From Rickettsiaceae bacterium (lineage in GTDB: Bacteria; Pseudomonadota; Alphaproteobacteria; Rickettsiales; Rickettsiaceae): a stretch of DNA of 12,288 nt. The notes below the pieces were generated by a model. It did not search any database, had not been told where the DNA came from, and saw nothing but the letters and a program-made list of their open reading frames with translations. Each line of letters opens with the position of its first letter. Positions within the stretch are counted from its first letter, which is position 1. The translations under genes were made by a program, and so were the position numbers. The stretch covers positions 1 through 12,288 of the forward strand of contig JANQTT010000091.1 in the NCBI GenBank assembly GCA_030731565.1, read 5' to 3'. Shown one piece after another: positions 1-6,257 of the stretch.

Positions 1-1690
1 CCTTATGAGTTCCCTGCTCAACCATCTTTCCTTGCTTCATAACAACTATTTGATCGGCATTTGTAATACTGCTTAAGCGATGCGTTATTATTAATGTAGT
101 ACGATTTTTCCTTAGCTTAGTAATAGAATTAATAATTGACTGTTCGGAATTTGGGTCTAAAGCGCTTGTTGCCTCGTCAAGTAGTAATATAGGAGCATCC
201 TTTAAAAAAGCTCTGGCTATTGACAATCTTTGCCTTTGGCCTCCTGATAGAGTAGATCCAGAAGTAACAATTAAAGTGTTATACCCATCGGGTAGCGATT
301 CTATAAAGTCGTGTGCATCTGCAGCTTTTGCAGCTCTAATAACATCCTCTCTTGAAGCATTTTTAAAACCATATGCAATATTATCTGCAACAGACGCATC
401 AAGTAACACGATATCCTGAGTAACCATCGAAATATTATTCCGCAAATGCTTTAAAGAGATCTTTTTTATATCTATATTATCAATTAATATTTTGCCTTCT
501 GCTGGATCAAAAAAGCGGACAAGTAAATTAGCAATAGTAGTCTTTCCACTACCAGATCTTCCAACAAAAGCATAAGTTTTTCCTGCTTCTACTTTTAAAT
601 TCAAAGAATTAATCGCTGGTTTTGCACCAAACTTAACAAGGACGTCCTGGAACTCTATCTCTGGGTTTTTTATTTCAGGCTTTATTGCATTTTTATCGTC
701 CTGCACTTCTGGGCTTAAGTCTAGAATATTAAAAACCCTATTGGCAGCTGCTATACCTTCTTGTAAATTTACATTTAGAGATACTAAGCTTTTAAATGGT
801 CTATATGCAGATACAAAAGCCGTAATAAATGCAAATAATGCGCCTGTTGTCATCTTACCCTCAATCACTGCATACCCTCCATACCAAAGAACACAAGCAA
901 TTGCTAAACCACTTAATATTTCCATAATAGGCGATGTAAACGAATCAAGCTTTGCGGCTTTTTTGTAAAAAGCAAGTATCTTGGCCGTAATTTTTTTAGC
1001 CCTATCTGCTTCTATTTCTTCAGTGCAAAAAGATTTTATTACCTTAACTGAATAAAAAGTCTCATCTAGCTTTGCAGTAAAATTACTGAGTTCTTCTTGC
1101 GCCTCTCCAGTAACAGCTCTCATTTTTCTACCTAGTTTTTGTATAGGAAAAATAGCTATAGGAAACGCTAAAAAGATAAATGCAGACAGGTATGGATCCA
1201 AACTAAACATTACTATTATCAAAAATAATACTGATAAAAAATGTTTAGCGCAGCCAACAAGCATATTAGAGACAGCCCCGCGCATCAGAACTATATCATT
1301 TGTAAATCGTGAAATTAATCTACCAGAAGATTGTGACTGTATAAATAAAAAATCTGCAAATAATAAGTGCTCATACATAAGCATCTGCATATTAGTTAGG
1401 ATTTGTTGTCCTATGTATTTAATCAGATAACTCTGAAAATATTCAGCAATCCCTTTCAACGAATAGACACCCAACATAACTAATGGCAAAATTACAAGCA
1501 TCTTTCGGTCATGATTTACAAATACCTCGTCAATTGCAGGCTTAACAAGCCTAACGATTGCAGCCGAGCATAAAGCCACAATAATCATAAAAAATATTGC
1601 TAAGAAGACTTTCCCTTTATAAGGAGTAACATGATTTAAAATTAACCTTTTTAAAACTTGTTTTGAATCTAATTTTCTATCTAAAGGCAA
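1..1690 (-). CDS. MsbA-like ABC exporter, fused permease/ATPase (3' end beyond window)
   Basis: A half-size ABC exporter with an N-terminal membrane domain and a C-terminal nucleotide-binding domain; 563 codons are visible in one unbroken frame before the left edge. Hydrophobic segments include one near residues 27-47 (VFLAIFFMIIVALCSAAIV) and others such as HFLSVLFLIIVMFSL. The ATPase has Walker A GRSGSGKT (377-384), a Q-loop in NNISMVTQD, signature LSGGQ (481-485), Walker B ILLLDE (501-506) followed by the D-loop SALD, and switch histidine H537 in IITHRLSS. The visible end, VEQGTHK, is where such proteins normally have 20-30 residues left. Start: TTG at 1690 with GGAG 8 nt upstream; an in-frame stop lies further up and there is no ATG between. 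Family members act as inner-membrane dimers exporting lipids or other hydrophobic substrates; the substrate here is inferred only. The nearest upstream gene is the OmpR-type regulator. Confidence 0.93.
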   Translation of the reverse strand, partial: MPLDRKLDSKQVLKRLILNHVTPYKGKVFLAIFFMIIVALCSAAIVRLVKPAIDEVFVNHDRKMLVILPLVMLGVYSLKGIAEYFQSYLIKYIGQQILTNMQMLMYEHLLFADFLFIQSQSSGRLISRFTNDIVLMRGAVSNMLVGCAKHFLSVLFLIIVMFSLDPYLSAFIFLAFPIAIFPIQKLGRKMRAVTGEAQEELSNFTAKLDETFYSVKVIKSFCTEEIEADRAKKITAKILAFYKKAAKLDSFTSPIMEILSGLAIACVLWYGGYAVIEGKMTTGALFAFITAFVSAYRPFKSLVSLNVNLQEGIAAANRVFNILDLSPEVQDDKNAIKPEIKNPEIEFQDVLVKFGAKPAINSLNLKVEAGKTYAFVGRSGSGKTTIANLLVRFFDPAEGKILIDNIDIKKISLKHLRNNISMVTQDIVLLDASVADNIAYGFKNASREDVIRAAKAADAHDFIESLPDGYNTLIVTSGSTLSGGQRQRLSIARAFLKDAPILLLDEATSALDPNSEQSIINSITKLRKNRTTLIITHRLSSITNADQIVVMKQGKMVEQGTHK

Positions 1691-1715
1691 AGTAAGCGCT
1701 CCATCAAAGTTTATA

Positions 1716-1746
1716 ATTATATAGAATTGATATAATTAGCGATCAA
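1716..1746 (-). promoter_or_regulatory. Candidate sigma70 promoter of the ABC exporter
   Basis: On the minus strand, -35 TTGATC (1741-1746) is followed after 17 nt by TATATA (1718-1723), which overlaps a perfect TATAAT (1716-1721). It lies 26 nt upstream of the TTG start, in the 133-nt gap after the regulator gene. Sequence match only, in an AT-rich background. Confidence 0.4.
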
Positions 1747-1823
1747 ACCAGAAAATTTCAAGTTTCTTTTTTAAGAAAAAACTTTTTATATAGTCTCTTA
1801 AGGTCAAAATTAATACAATAATT

Positions 1824-2519
1824 TTAGTCTAAACAATACCCAGCTGATCTAATAGTCTTAATCAATTGATATCGATCTGTATCTAGTTTCATTAAAGTAC
1901 GAATCCTATTAATATGAACATCTATTGTACGATGGGCTATTTCTTTATCGACCCCCCAGACATAATCTATAATTTGACGCCTTGAATAGATATTTTTTGG
2001 CTTTTGTATAAATAGCTGTAAAATTTTAAACTCAGTAGGCCCAAGATGCACTTGTTTACTACCTCTAAGCACCTTAAAAGTAGATAAATCCATTTTAATG
2101 TCACTATACTCAATAACCTTATCTTGAAAAATTGGCCTTGACTTTCGAAGCAATGAACGAATCGTCGTCATTAACTCGTTTGGGGTAAATGGCCTGCACA
2201 AAACTTCAGAGCACCCTTCACCAACTGAATTATAATTAGCTACTTTCTCATCCTGTTCTACTAAAAAAACGATAGGCACCTCTGCAAGTCCTTGTATTTT
2301 CTTGAGCTGGCTAGCCATTTCTGTTGCTGAAACATCTTGGATTCTAGAACTAATAATTGCGACATTAGGTGGATCCACCTCAGCCGATCTAACAGCAGAC
2401 TCTGAGCTTTTTGCTCTATTAACATCAAACCAATATCTTTCAATTGTATTACATAAATTAGCATTTAATACTTCATCAGTTTCAACTACTAAAATCTTTG
2501 GTGGCAATTTATCCGACAC
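1824..2519 (-). CDS. OmpR/PhoB-family DNA-binding regulator with degenerate receiver domain
   Basis: A 231-residue protein with a receiver-like domain (about 8-122) and a winged-helix DNA-binding domain (about 130-231). The DNA-binding half closely follows PhoB: LGPTEFKILQLF, the YSRRQIIDYVWG segment, the recognition helix RTIDVHINRIRTLMK and the final wing IKTIRSAGYCLD. In the receiver, the residues needed for phosphorylation are changed in an ungapped alignment to PhoB. The phosphoacceptor Asp is Ser57 (AIISSRIQD), the second residue of the acidic pair is Thr14 (VVETDE), the switch Thr is Val87 and the conserved Lys is Arg109 (CRPFTP). It is therefore probably a phosphorylation-independent regulator, like other pseudo-receiver OmpR proteins. 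No histidine kinase gene is beside it. Start: GTG at 2519 with AGGAG 5 nt upstream. It is divergent from rpsF. Its targets are unknown; the downstream ABC exporter is one possibility. Confidence 0.9.
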   Translation of the reverse strand: MSDKLPPKILVVETDEVLNANLCNTIERYWFDVNRAKSSESAVRSAEVDPPNVAIISSRIQDVSATEMASQLKKIQGLAEVPIVFLVEQDEKVANYNSVGEGCSEVLCRPFTPNELMTTIRSLLRKSRPIFQDKVIEYSDIKMDLSTFKVLRGSKQVHLGPTEFKILQLFIQKPKNIYSRRQIIDYVWGVDKEIAHRTIDVHINRIRTLMKLDTDRYQLIKTIRSAGYCLD

Positions 2520-2567
2520 TACTACTCCTACAAATTTATTATATACTTATAATTCTTTAGTGAACTC

Positions 2568-2595
2568 ATTATAGTAATTTCAGCATTACGACCAA
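2568..2595 (-). promoter_or_regulatory. Candidate promoter of the regulator gene
   Basis: On the minus strand there is a perfect -10 TATAAT (2568-2573) with a weak -35 TTGGTC (2590-2595) 16 nt upstream. It lies about 50 nt before the GTG start. A second TATAAT (2538-2543) lies closer to the gene but has no convincing -35. Confidence 0.3.
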
Positions 2596-2676
2596 GTAAA
2601 ATACAATTAACAAAATATATTTTTCTGTTTTTATGTCTATTTGAAGACATTTTTGCATTATTAATAAAGATAATAC

Positions 2677-2705
2677 TTGAATAAAATGAATTAAGTTGTT
2701 ATAAA
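2677..2705 (+). promoter_or_regulatory. Candidate sigma70 promoter of rpsF-rpsR-rplI
   Basis: -35 TTGAAT (2677-2682), a 17-nt spacer and -10 TATAAA (2700-2705) lie 43 nt upstream of the rpsF ATG. This predicts a leader of under 40 nt. It is back-to-back with the regulator's promoter region, so the 229-nt gap between the two genes is a divergent promoter region. Confidence 0.5.
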
Positions 2706-2748
2706 TGGCCATATTTTTAAAAGCATTATTTATTTGGAGAAGCTTTAT

Positions 2749-3117
2749 ATGGCATTTTATGAATCCATTATTATTATCCGCCAAGACGTCTCTTCGGCTG
2801 ATGTAGACAAAGTCGTTGACGACTTAAAAAAAATCATTGAAGAATACAAAGGCAAAGTTATTAAAACTGAGTATTGGGGCCTTAGATCCCTTGCATATGA
2901 AATTGAAAATAATAAAAAGGGTCATTACTGCTTTATGGGAATTGAAGCTGATAAGCCTCTGATTGATGAAATAAATAGGAAAATCAAGCTAAGCGAAAGT
3001 ATTATTAGATCTTCCCTAGTGAAAGTTCAAGAAATCAGCAAAGACGTTTCACCAGTTTTAAAAGGAAAAAGCTCTGATGACGAAAATACTGTTGATGTAA
3101 CAACAAAAAAAGACTAA
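2749..3117 (+). CDS. rpsF: 30S ribosomal protein bS6
   Basis: A 122-residue bS6, which binds 16S rRNA in the platform of the 30S subunit as a partner of S18. It starts [15 protein letters not shown] and has the family motif [11 protein letters not shown] plus the [12 protein letters not shown] strand. The last 20 or so residues are polar and probably disordered, as is usual in S6. The ATG at 2749 is chosen over an in-frame TTG at 2734: GGAG (2736-2739) sits 9 nt before the ATG, inside the would-be TTG extension, and the protein begins like known S6 proteins. It is first in a three-gene unit with rpsR and rplI, the common rpsF-rpsR-rplI arrangement. Confidence 0.97.
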   Translation: MAFYESIIIIRQDVSSADVDKVVDDLKKIIEEYKGKVIKTEYWGLRSLAYEIENNKKGHYCFMGIEADKPLIDEINRKIKLSESIIRSSLVKVQEISKDVSPVLKGKSSDDENTVDVTTKKD

Positions 3118-3151
3118 TAAATTAGTAAGTAAATTAAAAAAATTAAATCTA

Positions 3152-3433
3152 ATGTTTAAAGATCAAATAGAAAGAACAAACGAAGCAAGCGGCGATAAAA
3201 ACAGCTCCAAAATGTTTTTTAGAAAAAGCAAAGGCTGTCCTTTTTCAGGTAAAGAAGCTCCTGCAATAGATTATAAGGACCCTGACCTTTTATCAAAATT
3301 TATTTCCGAAGGTGGCAGAATGCTTCCAAGCAGAATTACTAATGTTTCAGCCAAACATCAACGCGCGCTTAAAAAAGCAATCAAGCACGCTAGAGTTTTG
3401 GCTCTACTACCGTTTGTTTATAACAATAAATAA
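3152..3433 (+). CDS. rpsR: 30S ribosomal protein bS18
   Basis: A 93-residue bS18, partner of S6 on the 30S platform. The core runs from [13 protein letters not shown] through the [17 protein letters not shown] segment and [14 protein letters not shown] to [10 protein letters not shown]. About 20 charged residues precede the core. An internal ATG (3212) would remove them, but Rickettsia S18 as I recall it carries a similar leader, so the longer start is kept. Neither start has a clear Shine-Dalgarno sequence, so translation may be coupled to rpsF, which ends 34 nt upstream. Confidence 0.96.
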   Translation: MFKDQIERTNEASGDKNSSKMFFRKSKGCPFSGKEAPAIDYKDPDLLSKFISEGGRMLPSRITNVSAKHQRALKKAIKHARVLALLPFVYNNK

Positions 3434-3480
3434 TTTTTGTTATAACTAATAATTTTTTAAATTTTATAAGTATTTGAATT

Positions 3481-4095
3481 ATGCAAGTTATTTTAGTAAA
3501 ATCCGTAAGAAAATTAGGTAAAGTCGGCGAAACAGTTGACGTAGCAAACGGGTATGGTCGCAATTATCTAATTCCTCAAAATTTAGCTATAAGAGCTACT
3601 AACGATAATTTGGAAAAATTTGCATCGCTACAAAAAGATCTTGAAGCAAAAAATGTTGAAAGTAAAAAATTAGCTGAAAAAGCAGCTAAAGCAATCGATG
3701 GTAAACACCTTGATTTTATTACACAATCAGCAGCTGATGGTCGACTATTTGGTTCAGTAAGCCTTAAAGCACTTGCTGCAAAAGTTTCTAAAATTGCGGA
3801 CCTCGAATTAAACTATTCAAATATACTGCTTGATAGCCCGATTAAATTTAATGGCGTTTATAATGTTCAAATTATTTTGCATCCAGAAGTAACAGCTTCT
3901 GTCCTAGTAGTTGTTGCAAAAACCGAATCTGAAGCAAAAGACGCATTGATTGAATTCAAAGAGGGCGGAGCAAAAGCTGAAGAAGAAGCTAAAGAGGCTC
4001 AGCTTCAAGCAATTGCAGAAGAAACGTATAAAGAAAGACTAAAAGCTGAAGAACAAGAAGAGAACGCAGCAGCGGAAGCTATTGCAAATTCATAA
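3481..4095 (+). CDS. rplI: 50S ribosomal protein bL9 with acidic C-terminal extension
   Basis: A 204-residue bL9, which binds 23S rRNA near the L1 stalk. The N-terminal domain shows the L9 signature (MQVILVKSVRKLGKVGE, GYGRNYLIPQNLA), then the connecting helix rich in Lys, Glu and Ala, then the C-terminal domain (ADGRLFGSVS to ILHPEVTASVLVVVA). The canonical protein would end near residue 149. About 55 further residues are rich in Glu, Ala and Lys (EEEAKEAQLQAIAEE, KAEEQEENAAAEA) and look like a helix or coiled coil. Most L9 proteins are about 150-170 residues, so this is a long one. It is the last gene of the rpsF unit. Confidence 0.96.
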   Translation: MQVILVKSVRKLGKVGETVDVANGYGRNYLIPQNLAIRATNDNLEKFASLQKDLEAKNVESKKLAEKAAKAIDGKHLDFITQSAADGRLFGSVSLKALAAKVSKIADLELNYSNILLDSPIKFNGVYNVQIILHPEVTASVLVVVAKTESEAKDALIEFKEGGAKAEEEAKEAQLQAIAEETYKERLKAEEQEENAAAEAIANS

Positions 4096-4197
4096 AAATT
4101 TGTTCTTATACCCCGTATACTTAATGATAAGTTTAAAACCCTTATTTCATTTAGTAACTCACTTGTGACTCTGGTAAAGCGTCGTTATACCATCCAT

Positions 4198-4226
4198 TAG
4201 GCTTTAGCTCTCTGAGCTAAAGCCTA
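4198..4226 (+). terminator. Hairpin after rplI, probable intrinsic terminator
   Basis: A perfect 13-bp inverted repeat: TAGGCTTTAGCTC (4198-4210), loop TCT, then GAGCTAAAGCCTA (4214-4226). It is followed by TATTTAAATT, a poor T tract. It lies 102 nt after the rplI stop. The stem is strong, but the weak T tract makes termination efficiency uncertain. The 4096-4197 stretch before it shows nothing else that I recognise. Confidence 0.6.
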
Positions 4227-4686
4227 TATTTAAATTGAATAATTATTGTAGTAAATGCGGGCTAAAATTATTCATTAGATTATTTTTGTATTTTCTAAAT
4301 TTTTTAGCTTAAAAGCCTGCCACATATCTTCTTCTGGTTTTACCACTTAGCCAATAGTGATGGTATTTTCAGGATCGAATTGACTGGTTGTTTGCCTTTT
4401 CTTTTCAAAATTTTTGCTACTCGGCTGGTTTTTTAGCATAGCACCAAGTTTAAGGCTAGAGAAGTCGCCTTTGTCGGATTGAGTTTTCTTAACCAACAGA
4501 CCTGGTACTCTGCATGGCTTTGTTTACCAAGGACCAGCTCTGATAAGGCTGGAAAAATTACTCCTTTGCTGCAGATAACCAAAAAGCAGAAAAACTCCCG
4601 CCCGAAATAATGCCCAGCGAGGTTAGTACAAAGAATCTTGCTCAACGTCCTGGATAAACCAGTAAAGAGCATCAAATGGGAATAGC
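4227..4686. other. Non-coding or decayed accessory region, origin unknown
   Basis: About 460 nt with no recognisable intact gene and, to the eye, more G and C than the neighbouring spacers. Two minus-strand frames look partly protein-like. One is open for 80 codons (4433-4675) but shows no motif I know. Another runs from 4685 to a stop at 4275-4277 and is interrupted by three TAA codons. Its parts include LVKKTQSDKGDFSSLKLGAM and EEDMWQAFKLKNLENTKII, which read like ordinary protein. It may be a decayed gene that followed the immunity gene, or a mobile-element remnant. I cannot assign a family. Confidence 0.35.
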
Positions 4687-5355
4687 CTAGCTAGCGCTCA
4701 AGGCGTCTATTGCTATCATGCATGGCTTTTCTAGCTTGCTGGGTGGGTACATTTCCTCACTAGTGCCAACATTAGCCCCAATTTCAAAACCATCTTGCCA
4801 TGGGTTTTCTTTGTAACGGAATTTCTTTATATTAGCCCAGCCATCTTGGTCTATTATAAACTCCGAATTTGGCTCATCAATTGCTTTAATGCGTCTAAGC
4901 ACATTAATAGTATAGTAGCTATCTAGCTCAAAAATCTCCAAATTTTTATCAGTACCAATAATTTTTACCAGCACTGCTTCAAAATCATCCGAACAAATTT
5001 GCAGCATTTGATTGATAATATCTTTATGGATTAGATGATCTAAACCAACTACATTAGCGCGTAAGTAAGGCAAGCCTTTAACTTCTTCTTTTCTTAGCTT
5101 TTTCTTAAAACCAACCACAATTCGGTATTGATGGTCGAGTCTTTTCAATGAATACTCGCTACTTAATTTACCTAGTAATTCTATTTCGCTCTCAATCAGT
5201 TCCGGTTGCAAACGAAATGGATAATTGGTAGTCCATAATTTTATAGGTTTATTACCTTCAAAACGCTGCAAATATTGCTCCCAGCTAATATTTTGTTCTG
5301 TTTGTAAATATTGCTGTAATTTTTTTAAGCGAGTTGGTGATTCTGCGGTCATCAT
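4687..5355 (-). CDS. Imm11/DUF1629-like immunity protein
   Basis: A 222-residue soluble protein with no signal peptide or membrane segment. Residues 147-166 (YYTINVLRRIKAIDEPNSEF), preceded by a D-F-E-x-V-L-V-K-I strand, match my recollection of the DUF1629/Imm11 core: a YYxxNVxxxxDAxDxExSEF pattern in proteins that protect against polymorphic nuclease toxins. The C-terminal 40 residues do not obviously follow the family and may have diverged. The start ATG (5355) overlaps the TGA of the upstream toxin fragment as ATGA, so translation is probably coupled. An adjacent second ATG (5352) is the alternative start. By family and context the inferred role is to bind and neutralise the cognate toxin in the cytoplasm. 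The frame is intact although the toxin frame is broken. Confidence 0.6.
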   Translation of the reverse strand: MMTAESPTRLKKLQQYLQTEQNISWEQYLQRFEGNKPIKLWTTNYPFRLQPELIESEIELLGKLSSEYSLKRLDHQYRIVVGFKKKLRKEEVKGLPYLRANVVGLDHLIHKDIINQMLQICSDDFEAVLVKIIGTDKNLEIFELDSYYTINVLRRIKAIDEPNSEFIIDQDGWANIKKFRYKENPWQDGFEIGANVGTSEEMYPPSKLEKPCMIAIDALSAS

Positions 5356-5957
5356 TTTTTTTCTAATTTAATTTTTTCGACTAGTGACATTGCTTCATTC
5401 AGTTTAATGCTACCATCATTCAAGCCTTTACGCATAGGCTTGATAATTTCTAATAACTTTCCTTGGTGCTGATTAGCATTCCAATTTAAATCTTTACCTT
5501 GTTTTAGGATTTTTATAGTGTTTTCTAAAGCATCTTCATAGTAGCTTTTAGCATGCATACCGCTGTGAATGGCTTTATTAGTAGGGTAAAAACTTGCTCC
5601 AGCTGCATCTGGTAAATATACTAAATTAGCTATTTCTTTTTGAATATCCACACCTGCTTTCTTGAAAAGTTCTTAGAACTGAGTGGTTTCTTTGAGTAAA
5701 ATATGGTGATTATCCATATGATGAATTCCACTTACTACATTATTCTTATCAAACTTTACTATTGGCTCAAATTCTTTTGGAACAATTTTGAATAATTCTT
5801 CCTTCGTTAATTTTTTACTTATTGACTCTCCTATAATATCTATATGCTTGTCAAAATAATCGGCCCCTTTCTTGTAAAAAGGCTTTAGAATAGCTAAATC
5901 CTCAGTTGATTTAAATATAGAATGTTTAGATAAATATTCAAAGATTTCTTGCGGTAA
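5352..5957 (-). pseudogene. C-terminal AHH/HH-type nuclease toxin domain, 5'-truncated with in-frame stop
   Basis: One minus-strand frame encodes a polymorphic-toxin tip interrupted by a TAA at 5673-5675. Before the stop it reads KPFYKKGADYFDKHIDI, then EPIVKFDKNNVVSG, then IHHMDNHHILLKETTQF. The tandem histidines (5718-5723 and 5703-5708) resemble the catalytic HH of AHH/HNH-like nucleases. After the stop it resumes with ELFKKAGVDI, NLVYLPDAAGASFYPTN, KAIHSGMHAKSYYEDAL, the second half typical of this family (NxVxLP...HSGxHxxxYY). The last 100 codons could be read from GTG 5651 but would lack the HH motif. No ATG, GTG or TTG start precedes the HH motif, and the frame runs into an IS630 remnant. 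It is therefore a fragment of a larger secreted toxin or a stand-alone cassette. It directly precedes the immunity gene. Confidence 0.65.
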
Positions 5958-5960
5958 TGA

Positions 5961-6116
5961 CGGGATTTTATTTGTCTGCCACCATATTCGCCAGACATTA
6001 ACCCTATAGAAAAATTCTGGGCTAACTTTAAGCGTTGGATTAAGCAGAATTTACCTGGTATTGAGGATTATAACATAAAACCATTTTTTTTCTTCCGACG
6101 TAACTCTTCATTGTAA
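5961..6116 (+). mobile_element. IS630-family transposase, C-terminal remnant
   Basis: A 51-codon plus-strand fragment between an in-frame TGA (5958) and a TAA (6114-6116). It contains the IS630/Tc1-mariner hallmark CLPPYSPDINPIEKFWANFK, where the Glu in PIEKFW is the third residue of the DDE triad, followed by RWIKQNLPGIEDYNIKP. No N-terminal or central part is present. It lies antisense to the extended toxin frame, and the junction with toxin-derived sequence is near 5960. The end reads through a run of Phe codons into the inverted repeat, so the original C-terminus may be altered. Confidence 0.75.
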
Positions 6117-6172
6117 TTTCTATATATAAGGAAAAAAATGATCACTATAGTGACTTACAATGAAGAGTTACG
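6099..6172. repeat. 18-bp perfect inverted repeat with internal 12-bp palindrome
   Basis: CGTAACTCTTCATTGTAA (6099-6116) is repeated exactly in inverse orientation as TTACAATGAAGAGTTACG (6155-6172), with a 38-nt spacer. The spacer holds the perfect palindrome TCACTATAGTGA (6142-6153). The left arm ends at the stop codon of the IS630 fragment, so it is probably that element's terminal inverted repeat; the second arm may be the end of another copy or of a small non-autonomous derivative. Confidence 0.7.
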
Positions 6173-6180
6173 AAGTTGTA

Positions 6181-6220
6181 GTTAAAAAAAAGACACGCCA
6201 TTTGTGACAGGCGTGTCTTT
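6181..6220 (-). terminator. Intrinsic terminator of the rpsT-ending ribosomal operon
   Basis: On the minus strand, AAAGACACGCC (rc of 6210-6220) pairs perfectly over 11 bp with GGCGTGTCTTT (rc of 6189-6199) around a 10-nt loop, and the stem runs straight into a U-run (TTTTTTTTAAC). It begins 38 nt after the rpsT stop. A textbook Rho-independent terminator for the operon reading leftward. Confidence 0.88.
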
Positions 6221-6257
6221 AAAAAAATTAAACAAAAAATAATTATAATTTATTTTC

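Noticed and set aside
741..968. Plus-strand 75-codon open frame
   Set aside because: Lies wholly inside the ABC exporter in antisense; the exporter frame carries all ABC motifs.
1761..1790. A/T-rich imperfect hairpin between the regulator and the ABC exporter as a terminator
   Set aside because: The stem is imperfect and almost entirely A-T, so it cannot be told from background in this AT-rich spacer.
2302..2574. Plus-strand 90-codon open frame
   Set aside because: Antisense to the regulator gene, with no RBS and no recognisable motif.
2734..2748. TTG start five codons upstream of the rpsF ATG
   Set aside because: These codons contain the Shine-Dalgarno of the ATG at 2749, and the shorter protein matches the S6 family start.
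4096..4260. Possible tRNA or small RNA after rplI, from hairpin-forming sequence
   Set aside because: Only simple hairpins are seen, with no cloverleaf, no T-loop GTTCRA box and no CCA-type end. The best explanation is a terminator.
5958..6050. Upstream continuation of the toxin frame (PEFFYRVNVWRIWWQTN)
   Set aside because: It is open and looks protein-like, but it is the exact antisense of the IS630 transposase block, which has the clear family motif. The toxin fragment is therefore ended near 5957.
6161..6208. Short plus-strand frame MKSYEVVVKKKTRHL that could be a transposase start
   Set aside because: It stops after 15 codons, lies in the inverted-repeat arm and the terminator stem, and has no supporting family match.
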